Shown: positions 52,873 to 62,303, counted from the first letter of the stretch. The stretch is DNA of 64,000 bases from Ruminococcus flavefaciens AE3010 (GCF_000526795.1 NZ_JAGT01000001.1:519001-583000); one strand, 5' to 3'. The notes: generated by a model from the sequence alone, not told the origin. Made by a program: numbers and translations.

Positions 52873-53258
52873 AATTTTGAGTATGTTTTGGCAGTGAATT
52901 TTTCGCCGTAAACAAGGAATCGTTTGTGGATACCCTCGCCAATATCTCCCGCCTCGTCATAAGCTTTTACAGAAAATACAAGCTCTCTGCCGTTTACCTC
53001 TTTGAGTTCAGCTTCAGCGCATACTTTCATATTTTTAGGAGTCGCAGAGATATGTTTTACATTCATCTCTGTTCCGACAGTCGTTTCGTCTCCCTCGAGA
53101 TATTCTGCAATGCAGCTGCACGCTGCCTTTTCCATGAGCATTATCATTACGGGAGTTGCAAGCACTTCAAGGCTTCCGCTTCCAACATTTACTGCCATCT
53201 CACTTTCAGTTACAGTAAGTTCCGATGTTCCTGTAATTCCTTTGGTAAGTTCTTTCAT
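52869..53258 (-). CDS. hotdog-fold thioesterase (FlK-like)
   Basis: 129 residues. LEVLATPVMIMLMEKAA (about 30-46) and TEMNVKHISATP carry the Thr, Glu and His that form the active site of fluoroacetyl-CoA thioesterase-type enzymes. The physiological acyl-CoA is unknown. Follows the LTA-synthase-like gene by 10 bp on the same transcript. Confidence 0.88.
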   Translation of the reverse strand: MKELTKGITGTSELTVTESEMAVNVGSGSLEVLATPVMIMLMEKAACSCIAEYLEGDETTVGTEMNVKHISATPKNMKVCAEAELKEVNGRELVFSVKAYDEAGDIGEGIHKRFLVYGEKFTAKTYSKL

Positions 53259-53268
53259 AGATCTCTCC

Positions 53269-55206
53269 TTAATCCTGAGTTGTGAGTTCTTCTTCAGGGA
53301 TAGGGGACGGCGAGTACTCTTCCATTACAACTCGGTCGATTGTAAGTATATCAAGCTCTTCATTTCTTGGGATCTCGCTGTTGTATTCGTTTGAATAAAC
53401 AGGCAGTTTTTCCATAAAATCGTTCATCTTCTCAATGAAAGCATCCCTCGGTGCATCGATAATATTCAGAATAACATAAGGAATATAGAAAAACGAGACC
53501 TCATTATCGGGAATATATGAAAAATCAGCGTCATAATTACTCCAGAAGAAGTACTTCTGCTGATACAGCGCGTCACAGTTTGCTCCTGTAAGTCCAAGCT
53601 GATTATATACACTCGTTTCACCTCTGAGTGACGGGAAATGATCTCCCACAAAGAATACAAGTGTAGGTTCGTCTATTTTTTTGAGCTCCGCAAGGAAATC
53701 ATTCAGACCGTCATTTGTATGACTTAACCATGTGAGATAATTGGTGAATTCATCATCAGGATCTTCTCCCTGATTGTAAGGCTGATGATTCTGCATTGTG
53801 GTAGTATGGAGATAAATAGGCTTCTTTGAACTCTTGATCTCGCTTATTATCTGGTCAAACACAGTTGAGTCGTCAACATATGTACCAAAATGTTTAACAG
53901 GAACCGTAAAATCCGAAATACCTGCCTGATCGTCATGGAATATCATTTTCTCAAAGCCAAAGTGACCGTATATCCTTGATCTGCTGTAGAAATTGCTCTG
54001 GAACGGGTGGACATAAATAGTGTTGTATCCCCATGCCTTATAATACTGAGCAAGTGCAGGCTGTGCTCGGTCAGCAAGCTCTCTCTGCGGCATATTTGGA
54101 GTATTGATACCTCTTACAGGGAGTCCGAAAAGAAGTTCAAACTCAGAGCGCACCGTCCAGCTTGCATAAGTAGGAGTTATAGCTGTACCGCCATGTCCTT
54201 CTGAAATAGCTTCATCAAAATACTTGTAATACTTTTCGTCGATATCAAGCTGGTCAAAAGCACGGAAATCAGCATATGATTCACTCATTATCACTATAAC
54301 ATTAGGCTTTTTGCCGCCATTGAAGTCCTCATCGGTGTCAACGGGGATATCCATTATTTCGTCGATGTACTCCTCGCTGTAATCCTCAGGGACAACGATC
54401 CTGTTTGAGTAGCTTTCGCTTGCAGTCTGTACAAGAAAAGCCAGAAAATGATTATTTTCAAACTTTTCGTTAAGTTTAAAGGCGTTGGTAGCACTTGTAG
54501 TATCCAATTTAAAGGTCTTATAAACAGGATTATAGAACGATGGTAATATGACAAGTGCAGCAAACGGAAGCAAACAACCGCAGCAAACAGCGATCCTGCG
54601 CATTGGTGAAGCCTTTATCTGTGGATTAAAGTATAATGCAATGAGTACAAACAATATAACAATGGCATAATATATAAGCAGTCTTGGCGTTATCTTGATA
54701 TATGCAAAAGATGTAAGACTTTTTACGCTTCTCAGAAGCTTCATATCAGAAAGTATCAGGTGGTTTCCATTGGTGCCGTACTTGAAAAGCTCCGTAGTAC
54801 TGAGCGCCATATATATGATACTATGCACCAGTATAGCGATCCAGCCCTTTTTGAATATTCCGAGCAAAAAAGCAAAGACTGCACCTGTCAGCAGAAAGTC
54901 AAACAGCAAAACAGTAGGTCTGTCGGCTGCAAAATTGAGAAAGGGCTTGATATATTTTCCCTGATTAATTTCTGCCATACAGCAGATGAATATTGGGAAA
55001 ATGAGCATAAGGAAAAAATTGAACTTATGATATTTAGTTGTATTCTCTTCGCGCTTGTTTTTGAATCTCCTGAATGCAGAAAAATGCTTTTTGTCTTCGG
55101 ATCGAGACTCCATAGCAGCCTCAATAGGGTCATTTATATCATTCATGAACGAAGTTTTCTCTTTTTCGGCAGGAGAACTTACATTCAAATTGTTTTTATT
55201 CTTCAT
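53269..55206 (-). CDS. LTA-synthase-like sulfatase-fold membrane enzyme
   Basis: Transfers or makes phosphoglycerol units on surface polymers. Residues 1-60 cytosolic, then about five membrane helices (62-80, 97-118, 122-138, 175-193, 205-222), then an extracellular sulfatase-fold domain. Metal and nucleophile residues: Glu309 in IVIMSESYADF, Thr351 in SWTVRSEFELLFG (same spacing as Thr300 of S. aureus LtaS), and a metal-binding GDHFPSL. 645 residues. Donor and acceptor cannot be told from sequence. SD AAAAAGGATGA. Confidence 0.93.
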   Translation of the reverse strand: MKNKNNLNVSSPAEKEKTSFMNDINDPIEAAMESRSEDKKHFSAFRRFKNKREENTTKYHKFNFFLMLIFPIFICCMAEINQGKYIKPFLNFAADRPTVLLFDFLLTGAVFAFLLGIFKKGWIAILVHSIIYMALSTTELFKYGTNGNHLILSDMKLLRSVKSLTSFAYIKITPRLLIYYAIVILFVLIALYFNPQIKASPMRRIAVCCGCLLPFAALVILPSFYNPVYKTFKLDTTSATNAFKLNEKFENNHFLAFLVQTASESYSNRIVVPEDYSEEYIDEIMDIPVDTDEDFNGGKKPNVIVIMSESYADFRAFDQLDIDEKYYKYFDEAISEGHGGTAITPTYASWTVRSEFELLFGLPVRGINTPNMPQRELADRAQPALAQYYKAWGYNTIYVHPFQSNFYSRSRIYGHFGFEKMIFHDDQAGISDFTVPVKHFGTYVDDSTVFDQIISEIKSSKKPIYLHTTTMQNHQPYNQGEDPDDEFTNYLTWLSHTNDGLNDFLAELKKIDEPTLVFFVGDHFPSLRGETSVYNQLGLTGANCDALYQQKYFFWSNYDADFSYIPDNEVSFFYIPYVILNIIDAPRDAFIEKMNDFMEKLPVYSNEYNSEIPRNEELDILTIDRVVMEEYSPSPIPEEELTTQD

Positions 55207-55263
55207 AAAGTTATCATCCTTTTTTCAATCACAGTACAGGTATATATATTATCTATCATTATA

Positions 55264-55292
55264 AATATAACATAATACGCTATAAACTTCAA
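55264..55292 (-). promoter_or_regulatory. promoter of the LTA-synthase-like operon
   Basis: Minus strand: TTGAAG (55287-55292), 17 bp, TATATT (55264-55269), TG near the -10. Confidence 0.72.
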
Positions 55293-55388
55293 GTTATCGA
55301 AAAAATTATCATCATTTATTCACGAAATTCGGCGCATTGGTAAAGGTGTACGACATTCAGCTGTAAAAATTGTGCATATTGTGGATTG

Positions 55389-55973
55389 CTATTTGAGCCA
55401 GCCTTTCTTTTCCGCATCATCAATGACTGATCTGATAAGCTGTGAAAGTTCATCGGCTTCGTGGAAATAAGCTTCGTTTCTATTCAATACCTGTTCCTTG
55501 TGAATACCATGTTCCGTCCACGAAATACCGCCCTTTGTATAATTCAGCAAAAGCGGCTGCAGCCTGTCCATAACAGCTGCAAATCTTGCTTCTTTGGTAA
55601 CACTGTCCTCAAATTCGCGCCAGAGTCCGTAAAATTCCTTACACTGATCTTCCGGAAGAAGTCCGAATATCCTGCGTGCAGCTTTTTCCTCACGCTCGGC
55701 TTTAGTTGAATTTCCTGCTTCGTCGTAGCAGTATGTATCTCCTGCATCTATCTCGATAATATCGTGCAGAAGCAGCATTTTAATAACTCTTGTAACGTCA
55801 ATATCGGTATTTGCATATTCTGACAGCAATATCGCCATTATAGCGATATGCCAGCTATGTTCTGCATCGTTTTCCTTTCTGTTCTCATGCAGAACATAGG
55901 TCTGACGGTACAGATTCTTCATTTTGTCAAGTTCCAGTATAAATCCGATTTGCTTTTCAAGTCTTTCATTCAT
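55389..55973 (-). CDS. HD-domain phosphohydrolase (YfbR/HDDC2-like)
   Basis: 194 residues. His39 (NDAEHSWH), His70-Asp71 (LLLHDIIEIDAGD) and Asp136 give the HD metal site; the spacing and the EIDAGDT stretch fit 5'-deoxynucleotidases of the YfbR/HDDC2 type. Expected to act on dNMPs, but substrate is inferred. SD TAGGAGTGA selects ATG 55973 over a GTG at 55982. Eleven bp after the SDR gene. Confidence 0.9.
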   Translation of the reverse strand: MNERLEKQIGFILELDKMKNLYRQTYVLHENRKENDAEHSWHIAIMAILLSEYANTDIDVTRVIKMLLLHDIIEIDAGDTYCYDEAGNSTKAEREEKAARRIFGLLPEDQCKEFYGLWREFEDSVTKEARFAAVMDRLQPLLLNYTKGGISWTEHGIHKEQVLNRNEAYFHEADELSQLIRSVIDDAEKKGWLK

Positions 55974-55984
55974 TTTAATCACTC

Positions 55985-56689
55985 CTATATTACCATTCCG
56001 CCGTTTACCGCAAGCACCTGACCTGTAATATACTCTGAGCTGTCAGAAGCCAGAAATGCTACAGCGTCTGCGACATGCTTGGGTTTGCCGAATATTCCAA
56101 GGGGGATATCCTCTTTTATCAGTTCCAGATCTTCTGATGAGAAATTCTTGTTCATCTGTGTCATTATAAAGCCGGGCGATACGCAGTTAACGCGGATTCC
56201 CGACGGCGCCACTTCCTTTGCAAGTGCCTTTGTAAAACCTATCATTCCTGCCTTTGACGCAGAATAATCCACTTCGCAGGAAGCTCCGCACTGCCCCCAC
56301 ATAGAAGCGATATTGATTATATTGCCTGTTTTTGCCTTTATCATTTGCGGAAGCACAGTTCTTGCACAGTTCATAGCTCCTTTAAGATTGATATTCAATA
56401 TCTTATCGGCTATATCCTGTGACATTGAGTTGAAAAGCTCAATAGCTGATACGCCTGCGTTATTGACAAGGAGATCAAGCTTTCCGATGTTACCGAAAGC
56501 TTCTTTGACCGCTTCAGCTTCAGAGACATCGAAGCAGACAGCTTCTCCGCCTATCTCTCCGGCGATATGCTTTGCTTTTTCAGCAGAATGAGCATAGTTT
56601 ACATATACAAAATATCCGTCAGCAGCCAAACGTCGGCAGATAGCCTCTCCGATACCGCCTGCTCCGCCTGTGACAAGTGCAGTTTTCAT
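55985..56689 (-). CDS. FabG-like short-chain dehydrogenase/reductase
   Basis: 234 residues. TGGAGGIGEAI (7-17) binds NAD(P), NNAG follows, and the catalytic Ser..YSASK triad and SPGFIMTQM are present. Very close to 3-oxoacyl-ACP reductase, but no other fatty-acid gene is near, so it may reduce another ketone. AAAGGAGAT selects ATG 56689; the 12-codon upstream extension is rejected. Confidence 0.9.
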   Translation of the reverse strand: MKTALVTGGAGGIGEAICRRLAADGYFVYVNYAHSAEKAKHIAGEIGGEAVCFDVSEAEAVKEAFGNIGKLDLLVNNAGVSAIELFNSMSQDIADKILNINLKGAMNCARTVLPQMIKAKTGNIINIASMWGQCGASCEVDYSASKAGMIGFTKALAKEVAPSGIRVNCVSPGFIMTQMNKNFSSEDLELIKEDIPLGIFGKPKHVADAVAFLASDSSEYITGQVLAVNGGMVI

Positions 56690-56723
56690 ATTTATCTCCT
56701 TTGTAACGAATTGGTTAGTTTTC

Positions 56724-56752
56724 ATTATAACATATACAAATTAAAAAATCCA
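56724..56752 (-). promoter_or_regulatory. promoter of the SDR-HD operon
   Basis: Minus strand: TGGATT (56747-56752), 17 bp, TATAAT (56724-56729), TG near the -10. Confidence 0.65.
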
Positions 56753-56761
56753 GTACAATAC

Positions 56762-56790
56762 TTGAAATTACTGCGAATCCGTGTTACAAT
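56762..56790 (+). promoter_or_regulatory. promoter of the DUF896-cdd gene run
   Basis: TTGAAA (56762-56767), 17 bp, TACAAT (56785-56790), TG near the -10. Back-to-back with the divergent SDR promoter. Confidence 0.72.
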
Positions 56791-56820
56791 ATAAAATATA
56801 TTAATCTGGGAGTGTTTAAA

Positions 56821-57024
56821 TTGGATCAGAAAAAAATCGACCGTATAAACGAGCTTGCACGCAAATCAAAGTCAGAGGGCTTGACAGAAGCCGAAAAAGC
56901 CGAGCAGACCGAGCTCAGAAACGAATATCGCCGAGCTGTAACAGGCAATCTCGCTGCACAGCTTGAACATACATACATTATGACGCCCGACGGCAAAAAG
57001 CGCAAGGTGGGCAAGGGAAGGTGA
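56821..57024 (+). CDS. DUF896 (YnzC-like) small protein
   Basis: 67 residues. KKIDRINELARKSKSEGLTE, then EYRRAV and an IMTPDGKKRKVGKGR end are the DUF896 signature; helical hairpin protein of unknown function common in Firmicutes. TTG at 56821 has correct spacing from GGGAG (56808-56812); the GTG at 56812 overlaps the SD. Confidence 0.92.
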   Translation: MDQKKIDRINELARKSKSEGLTEAEKAEQTELRNEYRRAVTGNLAAQLEHTYIMTPDGKKRKVGKGR

Positions 57025-57028
57025 GTTA

Positions 57029-57421
57029 ATGAGCAATAAGGAGCTTTTTGCAGCAGCTGTAAAAGCCGCTGAGAAATCTTATTCTAACTATTCACATTTC
57101 ACTGTAGGAGCAGCTCTTCTTACAAAGGATGGCAAGCTATTTGCAGGCTGCAATATTGAAAACGCATCTTACTCACTGACCATATGTGCCGAGCGCACAG
57201 CTGTATTCAAGGCTGTTTCGGAGGGATATACCGATTTTAAAGCCATTGCCATTGCAGGCAGTGGAAACAATGACTTCTCCAAGCCCTGCTCCCCATGCGG
57301 AGCCTGTTTACAGGTTCTCAGTGAATTCTGCGGAGACGACTTCAAAATATTACTCGCTGACGGTGAGCACAGCCTTGCTGATTTTCTCCCCAAACGATTC
57401 AATGAGGAAAGCATGAAATGA
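57029..57421 (+). CDS. cdd: cytidine deaminase
   Basis: Pyrimidine salvage, cytidine to uridine. CAE (53-55) holds the zinc Cys and catalytic Glu; PCSPC (86-90) the other two zinc Cys; NIEN (42-45) binds ribose. 130 residues, homotetramer type. Four bp after the DUF896 gene and overlapping the GNAT gene by 4 bp. Confidence 0.96.
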   Translation: MSNKELFAAAVKAAEKSYSNYSHFTVGAALLTKDGKLFAGCNIENASYSLTICAERTAVFKAVSEGYTDFKAIAIAGSGNNDFSKPCSPCGACLQVLSEFCGDDFKILLADGEHSLADFLPKRFNEESMK

Positions 57422-57912
57422 TCCATATAGACGAAATTTCAGCCTGCAAATCCGATTATATGGAGCTTCTTATCCTTGGGGACGAACAGGAAGAAATGAT
57501 AATGAAGTACCTTGACAGAGGAAGACTTTTTGTGTTGAAAGATGATGATAAGGTCTGCGCAGTCTGTGTTGTTACCGACGAAGGCGATTTCACTCTTGAA
57601 CTGAAAAACATCGCCGTTTCGGAGAAAGTACAACGCCATGGATTCGGCAGAACGCTTATCTCATTCATAGAAAGTAAATTTGCAGGAGCTTTCAAAAGGC
57701 TCATTGTCGGTACGGGAGACAGTCCGCTGACCGTGCCGTTTTATGAAAAATGCGGCTTCAGAAAATGCGGAGTTATCAAGAACTTTTTTATTGATAACTA
57801 TGACCACCCAATAATCGAAGCGGGTGTTCAATTGTGTGATATGATATGTTTTGAAAAGGAGCTTTCCGAAGATCATGGAACAGATAGAGAAGGTATTGCC
57901 GAAATACGGTGA
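57418..57912 (+). CDS. GNAT-family N-acetyltransferase
   Basis: 164 residues. The acetyl-CoA loop is VSEKVQRHGFGRTLISFIES (about 67-86), followed by the beta-5/6 region VPFYEKCGF. Substrate unknown. Overlaps cdd by 4 bp and the next gene by 38 bp, so the run is translationally coupled. Confidence 0.9.
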   Translation: MIHIDEISACKSDYMELLILGDEQEEMIMKYLDRGRLFVLKDDDKVCAVCVVTDEGDFTLELKNIAVSEKVQRHGFGRTLISFIESKFAGAFKRLIVGTGDSPLTVPFYEKCGFRKCGVIKNFFIDNYDHPIIEAGVQLCDMICFEKELSEDHGTDREGIAEIR

Positions 57913-58372
57913 AAATATAGTAGTGGGAGTAATGTTCAAGCGACATTTTGAATGGTATGTTGCTCCCAAAAATCTGTGGAAAATGGATTATAAAAAGCTG
58001 TATTCCGTATGGGAGCTTGCATATCAGCGAAGCGGAAAGACAAAGGCACAGCTTGAAGCTGATATCGGAAGCTATGAGCAGTTCTGTGAAAAGCGCTGGA
58101 ATATCGAAGTCGTGGACGGATTTACAGCAAGCAGCTTTCTTGCGCATCTTTTCAATTGCAGATACTCAGCAGACGAGCTCAGACTGCTCAGGATAGTTGC
58201 TCACGATGACCGCAAAAAGGACTATGACGCTTCCCTTTATATTGATTTTGACCGAAATACCATGTATTCTCAGTTTCCGAAGCCCGAAAGCTTTGAGAAT
58301 TTCGTTCCTATAGGCTGGCACGGCGAGTACAGAAGCTTCATGTCGCTGATACCTGCTGAAAAAAGATACTGA
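57875..58372 (+). CDS. hypothetical protein (165 aa)
   Basis: No family recognised. Soluble, mixed alpha/beta, rich in aromatic and charged residues (FKRHFEWYVAPKNLWKMDY, then RYSADELRLLRIVAHDDRKK). The ATG at 57875 follows SD AAAAGGAG by 13 nt, slightly long; a TTG at 57851 overlaps the SD. Its stop TGA overlaps an ATG just before the radical SAM gene. Confidence 0.72.
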   Translation: MEQIEKVLPKYGENIVVGVMFKRHFEWYVAPKNLWKMDYKKLYSVWELAYQRSGKTKAQLEADIGSYEQFCEKRWNIEVVDGFTASSFLAHLFNCRYSADELRLLRIVAHDDRKKDYDASLYIDFDRNTMYSQFPKPESFENFVPIGWHGEYRSFMSLIPAEKRY

Positions 58373-58386
58373 TGCACGGAGGAAAT

Positions 58387-60225
58387 ATGCTTAAAGATAA
58401 GATTGAAAAACATCTTCTGGAAGTCCAGAAGCCTTCACGATATATAGGCGGAGAAGTGGGCAGCGTTATAAAAGACAAGTCAAAGGTAGATGTAAGATTT
58501 GCATTTTGCTTTCCTGATACATATGATATCGGAATGTCACATCTTGGCATGAAGATACTGTACTCTCTTACCAATGAGCGCGAGAACTACTGGTGTGAGC
58601 GCTGTTTTGCTCCAAGTGAGGATTTTGAAGCAGTAATGCGTGAAAATGATATTCCTCTCTACGCACTGGAAAGCCTTGATCCCATAAAGGATTTTGATTT
58701 TATAGGCTTTACTATGCAGTACGAGCTCTCATATGCCAATGTTCTGAATATGCTTGATCTTGCAGGTATCCCTATATTCTCAAAGGACAGGACACAGGAG
58801 CTTACACAGATAGTGATCGCAGGCGGTCCGTGTGTCTGCAATCCCGAGCCCCTTGCTGATTTTTTTGATATATGCGTTCTTGGTGAGGGTGAAGAAGTCA
58901 ACCTCGAACTCATGGATCTGTATTATGAATTGAAGAAAGAAGGAGCTACGAGAGACGAATTTCTGCGCAAAGCCTGTCAAATAGAGGGTGTATACGTACC
59001 GAAATTCTATGAATTTGTCTATAAAGATGACGGCACGATCGACCATATAGAAACCACCAACGGTGCTCCCGAAGTCATACGCAAGCGTATAATCAGAGAT
59101 CTTGATAAAGTATATTATCCCGATAACTTTGTTGTACCATTTACTGAGATAGTTCAGGACAGAGTATCGGTAGAGGTCCTGAGAGGCTGCATAAGAGGCT
59201 GCCGTTTTTGTCAGGCAGGCTTTATTTACAGACCTTTCCGCGAAAAGCATGCTGAAACAGTTTGCAGATCTGCCAAAAACCTGTGTAAAAATACAGGCTA
59301 TGATGAAATATCACTGGCTTCCCTCAGTACCAGCGATCACTCTGAGATAGACCCTATGCTGACAAAGCTTCTTGATTACACTGTAAGCGAGAAGATCAAT
59401 TTGTCGCTGCCGTCGCTGAGAGTCGATAATTTCTCGGAATCACTCCTTGAAAAGATAAAAAGAGTCCGCAAAAGCGGTCTTACATTTGCGGCAGAGGGCG
59501 GTACACAGCGTCTCCGTGACGTTATCAACAAAAATGTAAGCGAAGAAGAAATAATGAATACCTGCCGCATCGCTTTTGAGGGCGGATATTCTTCCGTAAA
59601 ACTCTATTTTATGATGGGACTGCCTACAGAGACCGATGAAGACATTGTAGGCATCGCAGAGCTTGCAAATCGTATAATCGACCTCTATTACAGCATTGAG
59701 AATCGACCCAAGGGCAGGGGAGTACAGATATCCATAAGCTGTGCGACTTTTGTTCCGAAGCCATTCACACCATTCCAGTTCGAGCCGCAGGATACCCGTG
59801 AAATGATAGAGCATAAACAGAAACTGCTTCTTGATTCCATAAAGACCAAAAAGATAAAAGTCAGCTATCATAACCCCGATGTAAGCATGCTTGAGGTCAT
59901 ACTTGCCAAGGGTGACCGCAGGCTATGCAAGGCAGTTTATGCCGCATGGAAAAAAGGCTGCAAATTTGACAGCTGGGACGAGTATTTCCATTTTGACAAA
60001 TGGCTCGAAGCTTTTGAGGAATGCGGTATAGATACGTCATTCTATGCAAACCGAAGATTTGAGTACGACGAGATACTGCCATGGGACCATCTTGACTATC
60101 TTGTGTCAAAGGAATTCCTTGTCCGTGAGAACAAGACAGCCCGTCAGTCCAAAACTACGCCTAACTGCCGCCTGAGATGTTCGGGCTGCGGCGTAAATAA
60201 GAAAGTTGGGAGGGAATGTTTTTGA
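58387..60225 (+). CDS. B12-binding-domain radical SAM protein (TIGR03960)
   Basis: 612 residues. Residues 40-200 form the vitamin-B12-binding-like Rossmann domain, 240-480 the radical SAM barrel with CIRGCRFC (CxxxCxxC), and a C-terminal extension ends in a Cys-rich CRLRCSGCGVNK. TIGR03960 proteins are widespread in Firmicutes and are encoded just before the DUF2344 protein, as here. Reaction unknown; a role in rRNA or tRNA modification is commonly guessed. SD GGAGGAAAT selects ATG 58387. Confidence 0.93.
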   Translation: MLKDKIEKHLLEVQKPSRYIGGEVGSVIKDKSKVDVRFAFCFPDTYDIGMSHLGMKILYSLTNERENYWCERCFAPSEDFEAVMRENDIPLYALESLDPIKDFDFIGFTMQYELSYANVLNMLDLAGIPIFSKDRTQELTQIVIAGGPCVCNPEPLADFFDICVLGEGEEVNLELMDLYYELKKEGATRDEFLRKACQIEGVYVPKFYEFVYKDDGTIDHIETTNGAPEVIRKRIIRDLDKVYYPDNFVVPFTEIVQDRVSVEVLRGCIRGCRFCQAGFIYRPFREKHAETVCRSAKNLCKNTGYDEISLASLSTSDHSEIDPMLTKLLDYTVSEKINLSLPSLRVDNFSESLLEKIKRVRKSGLTFAAEGGTQRLRDVINKNVSEEEIMNTCRIAFEGGYSSVKLYFMMGLPTETDEDIVGIAELANRIIDLYYSIENRPKGRGVQISISCATFVPKPFTPFQFEPQDTREMIEHKQKLLLDSIKTKKIKVSYHNPDVSMLEVILAKGDRRLCKAVYAAWKKGCKFDSWDEYFHFDKWLEAFEECGIDTSFYANRRFEYDEILPWDHLDYLVSKEFLVRENKTARQSKTTPNCRLRCSGCGVNKKVGRECF

Positions 60226-60875
60226 TACGTGTTAGAGCGACTTTTGAGAAATGCGGCCGTGCAAAATATATTTCCCACCTTGATCTGAACCGCTGTATGC
60301 TCAGAACATTCAGACGCTCCCGTCTGCCTATATGGTACACAGAGGGCTTCAATCCTCACCCGTATTACAGCTTTGCACTGGCGCTCTCACTTGGATTTGA
60401 GAGCAGCTGCGAGATACTTGACTTCAATCTGAACGAGGATATCCCCTTTGACGAGATAAAAGACAAGCTGAATTCTGTAATGCCAGAGGGCATGCGTATA
60501 ATTAAGGTCGCAGAGCAAAAGCAGAAGATAACAGCCATAGCAAAGGCTGAATACAGCTTTTCCCTTGTTTCTGACGCCGTTGACTCACTTTATGCAGATG
60601 TAAACAAACTAATCGCAAGTCCCGAAATATTGATCGAAAAAAAGACCAAAAAAGGCATTAAAACCGTTGATATAAAGCCTGATATGGAGATACTGACCTG
60701 CAATAAGACCGAAAGATCGGTGGATATATCCATGTATCTTCCCGCAGGTACTCAGACCAATTACAACCCCACACTCTTCATTGAAGCGCTGAAGAAAACG
60801 ACAGACATCGCTTTTGAAACCGAAAACATTCGCAGAACCGCTATATTATGTGCCGATAATACAGTATTTGAATAA
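60222..60875 (+). CDS. DUF2344 / TIGR03936 radical-SAM-associated protein
   Basis: 217 residues; opening RVRATFEKCGRAKYISHLDL and WYTEGFNPHPYYSFALALSLG are the family hallmarks. It partners with the TIGR03960 protein; some bacteria fuse the two. Starts with TTG at 60222, overlapping the previous stop by 4 bp (TTGA), because GGGAGGG lies 7 nt upstream. The ATG at 60216 is too close. Confidence 0.92.
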   Translation: MIRVRATFEKCGRAKYISHLDLNRCMLRTFRRSRLPIWYTEGFNPHPYYSFALALSLGFESSCEILDFNLNEDIPFDEIKDKLNSVMPEGMRIIKVAEQKQKITAIAKAEYSFSLVSDAVDSLYADVNKLIASPEILIEKKTKKGIKTVDIKPDMEILTCNKTERSVDISMYLPAGTQTNYNPTLFIEALKKTTDIAFETENIRRTAILCADNTVFE

Positions 60876-60892
60876 CTAAAAGGAGTAACACA

Positions 60893-61684
60893 ATGAATAT
60901 TACCAACAAGAACATCGACGGCGGAAAGGCTTTCGATTGGGGACGCACATCATTAGACTACGCTAAATACCGCGATATTTACCCGCCGCTTTTCTTTGAG
61001 AAGATAGCAGAAAAGGGAATTTGTGTAAAAGGTCAGCGAGCACTTGACCTCGGAACAGGAACAGGTGTTGTGCCGCGAAATATGTACAAATACGGAGCTG
61101 AATGGACAGGCTCTGATATTTCTGCTAATCAGATAGCTCAGGCAAAAGTACTTGCTGAAAAGGACGGAATGAAAATAGACTTTATCGTTTCGGCTGCAGA
61201 GGATATAGACTTTCCTGAGGAATATTTTGACGTTATAACAGCTTGTCAGTGCTTTTTCTACTTTGATTATGACGTCGTTATCCCTAAGCTTGCAAAGCTT
61301 CTGAAAAAAGGCGGCAGGCTTGTTATTCTTTTCATGGCATGGCTCCCTGACGAGGACAAGATCGCAGGAGAGAGCGAGAGACTTGTACTTGAATACAATC
61401 CTCAGTGGACAGGCGGAGGATATACCCGCAGACCTATTTACGTTCCTGATATCGCCGAGAAGTACTTCGACATCGAATTCAGTGAGGAATATGATCTCAT
61501 GGTGCCTTTCACACGCGAAAGCTGGAACGGCAGAATGAAAGCCTGCCGTGGAATAGGCGCTTCACTCAGCGACGAAGATGTTGCAGCATGGGAGAATGAG
61601 CACATGAAGCTGCTTGAAAAAATCGCTCCCGAGACCTTTGAAATACTTCATTCCGCCTCATATGCTGTACTTATAAAGAAGTAA
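60893..61684 (+). CDS. class I SAM-dependent methyltransferase
   Basis: 263 residues. Motif I ALDLGTGTGVVPRNM (about 50-64), SDIS and EDIDFPEEYFDVITACQC follow the UbiE/Methyltransf_11 order. Substrate unknown. 17 bp after the DUF2344 gene with SD AAAGGAG; a position often held by ribonuclease G and rplU in other Firmicutes. Confidence 0.9.
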   Translation: MNITNKNIDGGKAFDWGRTSLDYAKYRDIYPPLFFEKIAEKGICVKGQRALDLGTGTGVVPRNMYKYGAEWTGSDISANQIAQAKVLAEKDGMKIDFIVSAAEDIDFPEEYFDVITACQCFFYFDYDVVIPKLAKLLKKGGRLVILFMAWLPDEDKIAGESERLVLEYNPQWTGGGYTRRPIYVPDIAEKYFDIEFSEEYDLMVPFTRESWNGRMKACRGIGASLSDEDVAAWENEHMKLLEKIAPETFEILHSASYAVLIKK

Positions 61685-61717
61685 ATATATTAATTTTATT
61701 TTTTTCAAAAAAAACTC

Positions 61718-61746
61718 TTGCATTTTCTGTTAAAGTATGGTATGAT
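61718..61746 (+). promoter_or_regulatory. promoter of rplS
   Basis: TTGCAT (61718-61723), 17 bp, TATGAT (61741-61746), extended -10 (TGG). Start near 61753. Confidence 0.75.
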
Positions 61747-61752
61747 ATAAAA

Positions 61753-61958
61753 GCATTTGAAATCCGTTCAGGTATTTTTATGCCCGAATGAGGGTTAATG
61801 CCGAAAGACATTAAATCGGATAGTCCGCTGCCTGATGCTCATTATTTGAGCCTGTGTACTGTGTACACCTATTTATTATTTATTCCTGCATGAACCGAAT
61901 GCTGAACGGTCAATGCGGGACAGGTAAGAATGTTCGGAAATTTTAGGAGGAAAATAAA
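61753..61958 (+). promoter_or_regulatory. long structured rplS leader, candidate L19 leader
   Basis: A 205-nt untranslated leader with several hairpins: CGGA-TAG-TCCG (near 61817), GCTCA-TTATT-TGAGC (near 61838-61852), GTGTAC / GTACAC (near 61855-61870), and a nested stem CCTGCAT..ATGCGGG enclosing ACCG / CGGT (about 61887-61920). Ribosomal protein L19 leaders are known in Firmicutes and repress rplS when L19 is in excess. The match here is by position and structure, not by alignment. Confidence 0.55.
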
Positions 61959-62303
61959 ATGGATGCACTCAAGTTAATCAGCGAATCAAGCATGAAGGAA
62001 AATGTTCCACAGTTCAACGTAGGTGATACTGTAAAGGTTCACGTACAGATCAAGGAAGGCGACAAGAGCCGTATTCAGGTTTTCGAGGGAACTGTTATCG
62101 CTAAGAAGCACGGCGGTATCAACGAAACATTTACTGTAAGACGTGTTGCTCACGGCTGCGGTATCGAAAGAGTATTCCCACTTCATTCTCCTGTTGTTGA
62201 CAAGGTAGAGGTCGTAAGATACGGTAAAGTTCGCAGAGCTAAGCTCTACTATCTCAGAGACCGAGTTGGTAAGGCTGCTAAGGTTAAGGAACAGATCCGC
62301 TAA
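61959..62303 (+). CDS. rplS: 50S ribosomal protein L19
   Basis: 114 residues. [44 protein letters not shown] and [11 protein letters not shown] are standard L19, which sits at the subunit interface. SD AGGAGG. Followed by a terminator and then lepB and rbgA, a common Firmicutes order (usually preceded by trmD/rimM, absent here). Confidence 0.98.
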   Translation: MDALKLISESSMKENVPQFNVGDTVKVHVQIKEGDKSRIQVFEGTVIAKKHGGINETFTVRRVAHGCGIERVFPLHSPVVDKVEVVRYGKVRRAKLYYLRDRVGKAAKVKEQIR

